DNA of 64,000 nucleotides, taken from the NCBI RefSeq assembly GCF_000002075.1, contig NW_004797802.1, forward strand, positions 175,468 to 239,467, written 5' to 3'. Both the position numbers and the translations under genes were made by a program. The DNA comes from Aplysia californica (lineage: Eukaryota > Mollusca > Gastropoda > Aplysiida > Aplysiidae). The notes beneath the pieces were generated by a model. That model made no database searches. It was not told the DNA's origin and was given only the letters and a program-made list of their open reading frames with translations. Numbering within the stretch: the first letter of the stretch is position 1; every line of letters begins with the position of its first letter. Below, one piece after another: positions 47,327 through 58,870 of the stretch.

Positions 47327-50300
47327 AATGACCAGATTGACCAGGGTAAAGACCAGCTCTCCAAGAGGTCAGACTCGAAGTCTCTTGATTCAAAACTGCA
47401 GCAAGCCGCCTTAAGGGTCATCCCCCTAAAGACCGGGGACTGTCTCGGCTGCAAGCTTGTGGGTACATCTGTCATGATGGCTAGTGGGATCATCGTCATT
47501 GGCTCAGCTATGGCTGGGAAAAATCGGTGTGTTTTCTTATAAAATACTTGTAGTCTTTTACTAACTTATAGTAACAAATTGTTAGAATTTGAAAGAACAC
47601 ACAAGAAATGAAAAGAATATTGTGTGGTGATTTTACATCTCTCTAGCACTTGTAAAGAGCTCAACAAGCTCTGTCATCTTGGGCTGGTTTTTTTTCAAGT
47701 TAAGGCTGCAGGTTTTGTTTTGCTATGCACCCACAGCTCTTCCAGTAGGCGGTACTGATGTTTATGGGGGTTTTTTTTGGTTGTTCTCTTTTCTTGTTTC
47801 TTGAGTGTTCTTGGTAAGACTTTCATGACAGCTCCCTGCTTATGTTAGTGTTAGACCAGAGAGGAAAATTATAGAGAGCGGAAACTATTTGATATATAAA
47901 ACCCCCAAAAACATCTTGTTACTTCCAGGCCAGCTCCAAAGGACAAGTCCTGTCCAAAGAGTACCACAATGAACACACTAGAAGATGCAGCAGAATATGA
48001 AGGACAAACTGTACCCAAAGGAGTTGACCCTATTGAAGACAATGCTGGGTACCTCCATGACAAAATCCAGCATCTACAGTCAAAAGTGAGACTCTTATTA
48101 GAAGAAATTGAATGCTGAGTGAGCAAAGACTTGGCGTCTGAAAAAAACAACGTCCCACATCCTTACAGAAAAGCGTAAAGTAAAAAAAAAGCAGAAAGCT
48201 TAAAGGAAGTAGAAAATGTAGTAGCTAGCTCCCTGTCAGGACCCACCTTGGAGTTTGTGATGTCTCAAATTTATGTTCCCCACAGAGAGGTGGACGTATC
48301 AAGACAAGAGTCTCGCTTTGGCAATTTACCACTGTTCTAGAACTGCACTCTTTCAGAAAATTTTATAATTGCCATCTGTTAGGACTCTGACTCAAGCCAT
48401 TCCAAATCTCTATATATCAGACCTGGAAAGTGTACCAACTTATTAAATCTTTTTCACTTTAAAGTGAAGGCTATGTCTGCTTTGTAAAAAGAGTGTGTCA
48501 TTGTTTTCGATGAAATGTCCCCTAAATCTGCAATAAAATATAACCCTCAAGATGACGTTTGAAGACTGTGGCCATCTTGGGACATCGAAAGCTATGGCAA
48601 CTCACACTCTCATGTTCATGGTCAGAGGAATGACTGATAAGTGGAAACAACCGTTCTCTTATGTACTTTCAAATGGTCCAATAAAAGCTTTTATGCTGGA
48701 ATCCCTCGTCCACCAGACCTTAAGAAACCTTTTTTCCATAGGCTTTAGACCAAGGATCATCACCTGTGATCAAGGGAGCCACAACCGGTCACTCTTCACT
48801 CACCTTGAGGTCACAAAAAGCCATCCTTTTTTCACCCTCGACGATCACAAAATTTTTGCGATATATGATCCCCCCCACTTTTTTAAAAACATGGAAAATT
48901 TGAAAACCCATGGCATTTTAGTAGATGGGCAGCCTGTTTTGTAGGACTATGTTGTAAGATTCTAGGAACACGACTCTGCACTTCTAATCAGAATGGTCCC
49001 AATACTATCAAAATGACATATATAGCCATGCCTATGTTCAGACACCTCAAGAGTTTGTCTTGCCGCCCAAGTGCTCAGCCACACTGTTGCTGCAGGAATC
49101 ACAACTATGGTAATACCTGGTGCAATACCAGCAAAGGCAATACCCACAGCTATCTTCATTGAGAATTTTGACAAAATTTTCAATGTTTTCAATAATCGCC
49201 ATTGATTAAGCAAGAATGCCATGGGCCAATGTATCTCACTGTTCTCAGATCATGTGGTTTTCCTGCAAGATAGGCTCAAATGGTTTGGAAGAACCAGGTG
49301 CAGCAATGCCAGTGGCAGTCTACCATGCCTGGATGGGTGAAAACTAGGGATCAGCTGTTTGCTACAACTGTGTGATGACATTAAAGAACAGGGCATCAGC
49401 TTCCTTCTTACCATTAGGCTTAACCAAGGCTGCCTTGAGAATATGTTTTCACTCATAAGATGAGGTAAGGGGGGTCACAAATTCAATCTGGAACCCTCTG
49501 AGTTTCGTACAGCTTTGTGTCAGACCATGGTGGAGTCAGTTATGGTTTCAAGTGAACGCAAAAACGGTCTTGACAAGTTCTTGTTCACATTGGAAAACAT
49601 ACGCGTTGGCACCAGTACTGTCCGACCCAAGCGCCATGACGATGTACCACATTTGATTATAAATCTTACTTTGTCTCCTCTAGGCCCATCACTCACCCTG
49701 GCAGAGGAGAAAATCGGAGTTTATATTATTCACAAACTCGCTCTGCCATTTTCCCCTCTTGCTCCAACCTCATTACCAGCAAGAAAGATGCTTCGTCCCA
49801 AGAAAAAGTTTCTCCTCAACGCAAAAAACTTCTGTACCAAAGGCGGCCTGAAAGCACCAAGTGCCATGCTCCTTGCCACTTGCGAGAATTTGGAATCAAA
49901 GTTACGATATGTTGCCCCAGCTGCTTTGCATGTCACTGGCTTGTGGGGCATGATTATCAGACAGTTGACATCACATGTCATTGGTCTCCAGTTGAGGTGT
50001 GCAGAGAGTAAATGTAACCTCAGAAGTTCTGTCATGGACCTACATGAACCTCAGACTCTACCACTATATAAAAACCAGAACTAGAGATAGCACAGCATGC
50101 AGCAAAGCAGTCGAGAGAATGGCTGCCGCATTCTGTCATTTGTAAACGCCACCCCCGTTAACCACTGATTCATAAAGAACATGGATGTATTGCTGGTGAG
50201 TTTGTTGATCTACATTGACACCCATTATTGTATTCTTGTTCAAGTGCTTTCATCCATACTACTGTTTTCTGTCTCTAGTTTGTTGCTTTTTACTTCACTT

Positions 50301-53300
50301 TCCATTGCATATATATGCACCACACTCTCTTTTTCTCTCTCTTTCCTTCCTTCCCGCCCCATCTACCCATGGAGCCCAAGTCCATTGCTATTACTAATTT
50401 ATGACTACATGTACTTATTAACTGCGAAAGTTGGTAAAAGATTTGTTATTAACATTTAACTTAGTGACATGGCTTGCAGATCTGAAATATGAAGAGAGTA
50501 GAGGCATTGTTTACAACTGGAAGAATGGCCTGCTCGCTGCTAACGCATAAATAACACAAAGCTAGGCAAGGCCTTGCCCCACTTGGTTATTTTTAGCTCA
50601 CATCTAGCAGCCAGACTCACAAATGCACTGTTGTCACGGACTATGGAGGCCTCGTTTCCACTCTCTTCCTATATCCTCTTTGGTTAGACTAAGATGAGCA
50701 TTTTAATTTAGTCTTAAGTTTTGATGGGCACAGACATATTAGACTTTAAAAAATATCTTCAGCATTGTGCATACGATTTATTTATAAACTTGATTTTTAA
50801 TAAAGAAATGGTACATGTGATGTGAAAGGAAGAGTAAAAGAATGCCCTTTCTCCATCTTTAGAGGGACTTTTGGTTTGCTTGTATTATAAATGTCATGTT
50901 ACACATATCATCCAGTAACAGTGAATATTTTCAAAAGCATAGATGCATCATTGTTGGCCGACACAGTGTATCATGTTTTAAAGTCTCAATGTTCTATGTT
51001 CATGAACACGAAAAAAGCGGTCTCACTCACCAGCTTGAACTCTGTAACACTGAAGAGAGTGCTGAAACCTTAATTTTTCCTTGAGTCAGTGGTAAAATAC
51101 ATGAAAATCCTGTCTTTCACAAAGCAAATGACCAGTCATCACTTACGCCTGTTTTGAGTTCATTTTTTCTTGTAGTCTTTTGTCAGCATATTTTTTGAGA
51201 CTTTAATTGATGATGATTAGAGGGATAGAAAACATACTATGATAAGTTCTGAAATCTGAAAGATAATATATGTAAGATGAATGCTTCATGGTTCATGGAT
51301 TAATACTTTTTATTTTACATTTTCTTCCCCAGGAATCCTAGTCTTAAAGGCTTGAAAGGAGCTGCTTATTTCTCTCTGTGCGGTTTATTGTTTGTTGGTG
51401 AGTGTCAAACAAACATTCTTTTTCAGTCATTGTACGACGTGAAGTTGATCAGTCTGTTAATTGACGGTACATTCTGCAAGTGCTTTCAACATTTTTGCAT
51501 CACCTAGTATCAAACTAGCAATCATAAAATGTTTTAATGAACCCAGCAGAGGCATTTTTTAAACATAAATATGGTTAATTCTGTCAGTAGTATTGTATTA
51601 CTGTGAGTCAGTTGTTTCCTAAATTTTCTGATGCCTTAAAAATAAAAATCAGGTGTATACCAAGCATTTTTAGTCCAGAAAAGGCTATACTATAACTATA
51701 ACTGATAGAATGTAGCTTTGTACTTTGTGTGATGTAAAAAGTTTAACCACTTTCTCAACCAGGTTCACTCTAGTAAGTACAGTCCGTGCCGGCTTCAAGC
51801 ACGCCGGCTTAAAGCACGTTTCGGACTCAAGCACGCTAAACGGCTCTAACCGAATTTTTGCTATATAAATTAAACGCCTTTAAGCACGGTAACTTCGGCT
51901 TCAAGCGCGCTTCATTTACCAGACAGTCAATATTTTCATGATGACCCATCGAAGTTCGAACACAGTCTACACCGCAGCAGTGGATTGTGTCAAGAGAAAC
52001 ACAAAGAACGCAAGTGATTGATACACATACTCACACGGGCGGAGAGGAAGTCAGATGCACACAGCCGCGCACGCGGACATAAGATCTACTAATCTAGAAA
52101 GCTACACACGACCAAGAAAAATGCAAAGAGAGTCGGGGAGACGACAAAGGGAGGCTGGCTGCGATTTCACCTTTGGCCCTCGCTATCCATTAATCCTGAC
52201 AGTGTATCACGTGCGTGGTGGGATGAAGGCGGTGGTATGAGTGGCACAGCGGGCAGTGGTACGCACAGGCAGTGTGTAGGCCTAGTGTGCTGTATCGTGA
52301 CTGGCCGTCTAAATAAGTTTTCATTTCCAATTCGACCTCAAAACAAAAACAAACAAGCGAACAAAAACTGCATGTACCATGGCGGGTGTCTAAATAACAG
52401 TGCACACTTTTGCGGGACCGCTATAGGCCTACTTACAAACAAAGGGAAATAGCACGCGAAATTTTCTACATGAAAATCTCTGGATTATGTCTACTTCGCA
52501 CTAAAGCACGCTTCGGCTTTAAGCACGCTTTAAGCTTTCTCCCGACGACCGTGCTTAAAGCCGGCATGGACTGTACAACAAAACAATTCAACTCTTTGTC
52601 TCAAGTCATTTGATTTGTTGAAAGTAACCTTGGAATAAAATATACTTTTATGTTTGCTAAAAGGAACCCGGGTATGAAAGAATTATGGGACAACATGGCT
52701 TGGGACAAATGAATGAGAATGGGGAGCGATTCGCAAATATATGTGCTTTCAACAGTTTTGTTATTGGAGGCTCTGTTTTTCCCTACAAGAGGATCCACAA
52801 GGCCACCTGGGTTTCACCAGATGGAGTGACGGAGAACCAGATAGATAATTTTTGTATCTCTCGTAAGTTCAGGCGTTCAATGGAAGATGTCAAAGTACAG
52901 AGAGGGGCAGATGTTGGATTGGATCATCATCTGCTGTTGGCAAAACTGAAGCTACGACTCAAAAAGCACGGAACCAGCACAGGAATCAAAAGAACCAAGT
53001 TCCAAGTAAGTCTCTTGGACGGACACAAGAAAGAAGAGTTTCAACTGCAGCTGAGGAACAGATTTCAACCTCTGGCTGATCTTGACGGGGAGGACACGGA
53101 GATGGACACACACTGGACCAAGGTCAAAGAAGTCTTTACATCAACATGTCACGAAGTACTCGGTGGGAAGAAATGGGAGCACAAGGAATGGATTAGCCAA
53201 CACTCATTGGATCTAATTAGGATAAGAAGACAACTGAAGGCAGAAGCGAATGCAAGTAGAACAAGAGGATCAAAATCGGATGTATTGGAGCAGTACAGGA

Positions 53301-55735
53301 CAACAGCTAAAGATGTCAAGAAATCAATAAGAAAAGACAAGGAGGAATTCATAAACAGGCTAGCAGAGAAGGCAGAGGAAGCAGCGATAGGAGGGCACAT
53401 GCGAATCCTTTACCAGACCACAAGGACACTTGCTGGAAAATATGGGAAACTTGAAGTACCTGTAAAGGACCAAGACGGGAAAAGCATTTTTGGAAAGGAA
53501 GCTCAGTCTAAGCGATGGGTAGAGCATTTCAACAGTCTCCTGAACAGACCACCACCGAGTAACCCACCAAACATACTGCCAGCAAGAAATGAGTTACCTA
53601 TCTGCTGTGATGTTCCATCAAAACAAGAGATTCTGGATGCCATTAAGAAGCTGAACAAAGGTAAAGCGGCCGGTCCTGACCAGATTCCACCTGAAGCCCT
53701 AAAAGCAGATGCCAATGTGACGGCAGACATCCTACTCCCACTGTTTACCAGGATCTGGAAATCTGGAATGAGAGCAAGTTCCCAAAGGATTGGAAAGAAG
53801 GACACCTCGTGAAGCTTCCAAAAAAGGGGGATCTCAGCAACTGCAGCAACTATAGAGGGATCACTCTTCTCTCAATACCAGGTAAGGTCTTCAACAGAAT
53901 CGTTCTGGAAAGAATCAAGACAGGAACGGATCCAAGACTACGGGATGAACAGGCCGGTTTCCGGAAAAATCGCTCAACCACCGACCAGATTGCCATGCTG
54001 AGGATTATTGTGGAACAGTCCCTGGAGTGGAACTCCCAGCTGATTGTCAACTTCCTTGACTACGAGAAGGCCTTTGACAGTATAGACCGAGCGACACTAT
54101 GGAAGATAATGAGACACCACGCAATCCCACAGAAGTTGGTGAACCTCATCAAAAGCATGTACGAAGGGACAAGTTGCAGGGTTGTACATGATGGCCAGCT
54201 CACGGACAGCTTTGACATCAAGACTGGAGTGAGACAGGGATGCTTACTATCACCGTTCCTCTTCATATTGACAATCGACTGGCTGATGAAGGAAACCACC
54301 AGAGGACACAGAAATGGTATACAGTGGACACCATGGACACAGTTGGACGATCTGGATTTCGCAGGCGACTTGGCGCTTCTGTCGCACACCCAGGAACAGA
54401 TACAAGCAAAGACTTCAGTATTAAACAGCCTATCGGAGTCTGTTGGATTGAGGATCCACCCCGGAAAGTCAAAGGTACTAAGGACAGATGCACAACGAAA
54501 GGAACAGGTCACAATAAAAGGAAAGGCCCTAGAAAACGTTGAATCCTTCTGTTATCTTGGGAGCATAATTGACAGAGAGGGAGGAACAGGTGCTGAAATA
54601 AAGTCCCGCATTGGAAAAGCACAGGCTGCTTTTATATCTTTGGATAGGATTTGGAAGAGCAGAGAGATCTCACTTCGAACAAAGCTGAGGATTTTCAATT
54701 CAAACGTGAAGTCGGTCCTGTTGTATGGATGTGAGGCATGGAACGCATCACAGACTTGTATAAAGAGGATCCAGGTTTTCTTGAACAGGTGTCTAAGAAA
54801 GTTACTGGGATCAGATGGACAGACAGGGTCACCAATGTGGAAGTGTTAAGGAAAACAAGACAGATCCCAGTCAGAGATGAGGTAGGAAGAAGGCGGTGGC
54901 GATGGATTGGACATACTCTCAGGAAGTCAGGCAGCTGCATAACAAAGAAAGTTTTGGATTGGAACCCACAGGGCAAGAGATCAAGGGGAAGACCTCGTGG
55001 AACTTGGAGAAGAATCACAGAAATCGATGTACAGAAAAGTGGGAAGACATGGAATAACATCAAGAGGCTAGCCCAGGATAGAGAAAAGTGGGGGGTGTTT
55101 GTCCGTGGCCTATACCCTGGTGCAGGGTGAGAAAGGCAATGATGAAAAGGAACCCATTATCACTGGAATCTCATGAAATGCTAGTATGCTAAGAGATATA
55201 AATTTATTACAAGGTGAGGAACTAATGTAACTAAGGATTAATTTTAAGTTTCATATCAAGAAGACCATTCCTATATTGGATATAGAAAAATCCACTGAAA
55301 AGAGGTTTCAAATTCTTTTCTCTTTAAATTATGGTTTATGTAATGTTGTTTTGGGCCCAGTTTCTCCAGTGTGTCAATCTTTGATGTGGCGGCTTATGTA
55401 CAGGTTCCATTTATACACCAGTGTTGTAGAAATCTTACTCTGTACAAAGTTGTTGGTCTGTTACATCATGAGGAAAAATTTGATTTATTCATTGGGTGTG
55501 GGGTCCACATGTTCAATTCTTTTCTTTTTGTTTGTCCCCATGTTTTTGAAGATAGATAGCTTTATTGCTATACACATGTTGAGATAAAAAATGTTGTCAC
55601 CCTATGTTCATGCTTGTTATTGTCATGATTCATTTCTCAGGATTTGAAACGGCAGCTGTATGCAGGCTGATGGATTGGGGACCTTTTGATAAATCTGTCA
55701 AACCTGACATTGAAGGCACAGCAGGACACAGATAG
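47327..55735 (+). CDS. Gene B: DMAC1/TMEM261-like two-helix membrane protein, C-terminal exons
   Basis: Exons 47327-47526, 51333-51397 (65 bp) and 55641-55735 (TAG), with GT-AG borders and phases 0, 2, 1. They give 119 residues: polar NDQIDQGKDQLSKRSDSK, then GDCLGCKLVG with hydrophobic TSVMMASGIIVIGSAMAG, NPSLKG, hydrophobic YFSLCGLLFVGFETAAV, and RLMDWGPFDKSVKP. The first exon is entered in phase 0 with an in-frame stop just upstream, so an earlier exon must hold the start; it was not found. DCLxC[K/R] plus two short hydrophobic helices resembles DMAC1/TMEM261 (DUF4536), a mitochondrial complex I assembly factor; this is tentative. Introns hold a P fossil, a MITE and a LINE. The last two introns match gene A in position and phase. 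Confidence 0.72.
47930..50085 (+). pseudogene. P-superfamily transposase fossil 2 (different lineage from fossil 1)
   Basis: In gene B's first visible intron. Pieces: DAAEYEGQTVPKGVDPIEDN and a helical DKIQHLQSKVRLL; QDKSLALAIYHCSRTALF; then 48552-48944 EDCGHLGTSKAMATHTLMF, TDKWKQPFSYVLS, ITCDQGSHNRSLFTHLEV, AIYDPPHFFKNMENL; then LENMFSLIR, GKGGHKFNLEPSEFRTAL, and a C-terminal frame at 49515-50084. These are P-transposase motifs, including the acidic RNase H-like positions and the LENxFSxIRxRGG block. Several stops and frame changes interrupt it (for example 48118, 48942-48944, around 49206 and 49460). No THAP finger or TIR was found. Confidence 0.75.
50090..51332 (+). other. Rest of gene B intron, no further features
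   Basis: AT-rich intronic sequence between the P-like fossil and the 65-bp exon. No repeat or exon was recognised. Confidence 0.5.
51780..52573 (-). mobile_element. pogo-like MITE, family F2, copy 2
   Basis: A 794-bp reverse copy of 20832-21612: starts CAGTCCGTGCCGGCTTCAAG, ends TTAAAGCCGGCATGGACTG, flanked by TA. It lies in gene B's second visible intron, about 85 bases before the LINE insertion. Confidence 0.87.
52670..55144 (+). mobile_element. RTE-like LINE, 5'-truncated, with 11-bp target duplication
   Basis: Flanked by AAAAGGAACCC at 52659-52669 and 55145-55155. The copy begins within the endonuclease (GYERIMGQHGLGQMNENGER, ENQIDNFCISRKFRRS, LDHHLLLAKL), then the linker, RT (KLPKKGDLSNCSNYRGITLL, EQAGFRKNRSTTDQI, LDYEKAFDSIDR, GVRQGCLLSPFLF), and a C-terminal WRWIGHTLRKSG, GRPRGTWRR, KRLAQDREKW, ending near a GATGA tail. 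The palm box reads LDFAGDLALL, where the family has FADD, so a catalytic Asp is lost. The frame shifts once near 53800-53810 and once near 54800-54845. It is a dead copy inside a gene B intron. Confidence 0.88.
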
Positions 55736-55740
55736 CACTC

Positions 55741-55784
55741 TGTGTGTGTGTGTGTGTGTGCGCGTGCTCGCATGTGTGTTTGTG
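55741..55784. repeat. (TG)n microsatellite
   Basis: (TG)n interrupted by CGCG, starting six bases after the gene B stop codon, inside its 3' UTR. Confidence 0.85.
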
Positions 55785-56113
55785 TGTAGTAAATTCAACT
55801 TGCTTGTGGTTAGAGTTTACAAGCGAATGTTTGTTGTAAGGTTTCTATGTGTAATGTGTGTTACAGAAAGAAAAAGGAGCTGGTGTTTATATTTTTTATA
55901 GTTTTCTACTAAGTATATTTGGTATAATTGTTTTGTGTGTTTCAGTATGTGTTCATATTTGCACACTTCATTGATTCTGGCAGAGTTTGACTGCTGATAC
56001 TGATACTTGATGGGAAAGGAATAAATGTCAAGTTGTTTTGTGTATTGCACAGTGTTCATATGTCCTTAATACAATATGTTCTTAACTGTACACATGTGTA
56101 AAATCTGTTGCGC

Positions 56114-56119
56114 AATAAA
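56114..56119 (+). promoter_or_regulatory. Candidate gene B poly(A) signal
   Basis: AATAAA in the region after the stop codon; another lies at 56020-56025. Either could serve. Confidence 0.4.
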
Positions 56120-56413
56120 AAAAAATTACAAAGTTATAATGAGTATGAGCGTGTATATTCAGTATATATATATATATAAACATGTTCTTGCTAATTTTAG
56201 TTCATTGTTTTTTGTCACTCTTTTTGTTTTTTAGAGTGGATCCTGTTTAAAACATACCGTAGAACACAGCGAAATTGTTCATGCTGTCCGAGCAATTATG
56301 TTCTCTTCTGAATTGTTAGTCTGAGACAAGAAAAAGATGTGTGGTTTCATTTCTCCATGGCAGATTCTGATTTCAGGATGAGAAAATATATGAAATCTTA
56401 CAGAGAAAAGTAA

Positions 56414-56802
56414 ATGTGAGGCATCATGGTGAAATCATGGGCTTGTCAAAATAGTCACATCGAAGAAACCAAAATTTTTGTGCAGGTTTGGCAGTTTTTA
56501 TTGAATTTTTAAATTTTTGGCTCTAAACTTATCCAATTAAACACATTGTAGTGTGGACCTTATTGAGAAATGTAAATTTTTCATTTCCAAGAACTCGAAG
56601 CTATGGAAGTTACCTAAACTTTGGTGGCCATTTTCTCTTATTTTATCTCTGAAACCAGGTGACCCCCACCACCCATCAATCACAAATATTTTGACCTCTA
56701 GTCAAGATAGATCCAGGTATTTAGAACAAGTTGTAAGTAGATACCAATAAATCCATTTGCCTAAAAATTGACAAGGGCCCGATTCCACCATGCTGTGACA
56801 CA
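56414..56802 (-). mobile_element. ~430-bp MITE family M, copy 4
   Basis: Reverse copy: ATGTGAGGCATCATGGTGAA at the left, CCGATTCCACCATGCTGTGA at the right, with 'aactttggtggccattttctc' and 'gaaaccaggtgacccccacc' inside. Confidence 0.75.
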
Positions 56803-57823
56803 AATTGATTTAGAGCAGTAGTATACATCATATCGACATTGATAGGTATGAAAGTTCAGTGTCTCATGTTTCGCATCATTTTGAAGACTTTCTGCCAGAT
56901 GCCACTCAGTGCCAAAAGTTGATTGAGCACACCAGAACAGAGCAACAACTGATTATGTTAGGAGGGAGATGGAGCGAGAGGTGAACAATCTTTTTTTCCC
57001 AGCGTTCCATCATACATTAATGTGTGCATGCCCCTTTAGTCAGAAAACTTCATGCCTTCTCAAAGGCATATATTTATAAAAATACGGAGAGGAAAAAAGA
57101 GAAATGAGGCCCTTCCGGCCCCATCCTTCCTCTTCATTCGAAAAAATAAATTTAGTTTCAAGATGAATAACAGACCAAAATAATTTCATCATAGTTCGAA
57201 CCAGTTGCTTCCGAACCTCAGTCCAGTTCATAATTGACTTTGCCACACCATAGAGTGAATGGTAGAATTCAGAAGAGGTTGTTGCATAGCACAAGACTGT
57301 GAGCTCAAGAGTTCGGTTTCCAGTTTCCACATTGGAATTTTGGGTATGATGCCATAAGCTCATTTGTAAAAGCAACCCACAATGGTGCAAGCCGCCTGGA
57401 TTTGATTCTCCACTGGAGTTTGTTGAGAGAATGTTAAGTGTGGGCCAGTTCATGTAGCTTATTCAGAAGTCAAATTGTAGTCTCTTTCCAAAATTGAGGT
57501 GAAGAGCTTTTAAGCCCACACAATTCTATCATAAAATTATACTGAGACATATCTTTGAAGTTACTCTAGGTTTCTGCTGGCATCTTGTTTGTAAAATCTT
57601 AAATATTTTCTTTTACAGTCATTTGTTGTATATCATTGGCATTACAAAGCTTTAAAAAAAAAGGCCAATGTGTTTGAATTTGATTAGCTTGAGCTAAAAC
57701 TAGTACCATATTGAGTATATTTTGTCCATACAACTACAGTTTGCCTCTTGACCTTTATACGTGTTGTATTCCAATTCTATAACTGTGGCCTTTCTTCATG
57801 CACTACATTTTTATTGGTGCTTG
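56803..57823. other. Gene-free stretch between MITE and SINEs
   Basis: AT-rich DNA. One 137-codon frame on the - strand (57040-57453) has no family resemblance I can name and no supporting splice structure, so it is not called as a gene. Confidence 0.4.
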
Positions 57824-57834
57824 AACTTAAAAGG

Positions 57835-58352
57835 GGGGCTCTCGTGGCCTAGAGGTTAAGGTGTTGGCCTCTCATTCAAAGGTCCCGGGTTCGAATCCGG
57901 GTAGCGACCAAACAATTTTCTTCTCTAAAATTGTCTCCTTTCACCTCCTTTCCTGCTCTCTAGCAATGTTCTGTTGTCTGCTTTCATTTCCACTTTCTGC
58001 CCCCACCCCCTCACCTCCTTTGCCCCCTCCTCTGGGCTCCTGACTCTTTCTGCAGCCTTTCTACTGCTACTCCTTGGCTTCTCCTTACTGCTGTCTTTCT
58101 GCCACACCCCTGATCTTCTGGTAGGAAAGATCTACACCTAGCCTTCTCGGACAAGGGCGAAAAATCTCGGAGGGCCCGTGTGCAAGTTGCACACGTTAAA
58201 GATCCCTTGGTGGTCTAAAATCGATAAGAGTAGGCTTCGGCCGCCACCCGCGCAAAATTCAAAATTTCCTACCAACTGAAAATATTAGGTGTGTCCCGCG
58301 CGCTCATATGACCTATGCAGTTGTGAGCGCCGTAAAACACTTTACAAAAACA
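57835..58352 (+). mobile_element. tRNA-derived SINE (family S), young copy with 11-bp target duplication
   Basis: Flanked by AACTTAAAAGG (57824-57834 and 58353-58363). Head GTGGCCTAGAGGTTAAGG and GGTTCGAATCC, body and hairpin tail as at 31835. It inserted directly in front of the older copy at 58364. Confidence 0.88.
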
Positions 58353-58363
58353 AACTTAAAAGG

Positions 58364-58870
58364 GGGCTCTCGCGGCCTAGAGATTAAGGTATTCGCCTCT
58401 CATTCAAAGGTCCCGCGTTAGAATCCAGGTAGCGTCGGAAAATTTTCTTCTAAAAAATTGGCTCTGTTCACCTCTTTTCCTGCTCTCTAACAATGTTCTG
58501 TCGTATGCTTTCGTTTCCACTTTCTGCCCCCACCCCCTCCCTTCCTTTGCCCCCACCTCTGGGCTCCTGACTCTTTCTGCAGCCTGTCTACTGCTTATCC
58601 TTGGCTCCTTCTTACTGCTGTCTTTCAGCCACACCCCTGATCATATGGTAGGTAAAATCTACACCTAGCCTTCTCGGACAAGGGTGCAAAATCTCGGAGG
58701 TCCAGTGTTCAAGTTGCACATGCTAAATATTAAAGATCCCTTGGTGGTCCAAAATCGATAAAGAGAAGGCCTAGGCCGCCATCCGATCAAAATTCAAAAT
58801 GTCCTACCAACTGAAAATGTTTGGTGTGTCACGCGCGCTAAAATGACCGTAAGCAGTTGTGAGCGGCGTA
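58364..58870 (+). mobile_element. tRNA-derived SINE (family S), older tandem neighbour
   Basis: Same orientation as the preceding copy, but more diverged in head (CGCGGCCTAGAGATTAAGG, GTTAGAATCCAGG) and tail (GCGCGCTAAAATGACCG). Confidence 0.82.

Noticed and set aside
57838-57910. Apparent tRNA gene with clean A and B boxes
   Set aside because: The acceptor arms do not pair, and the sequence is the head of a SINE with several copies in the window.
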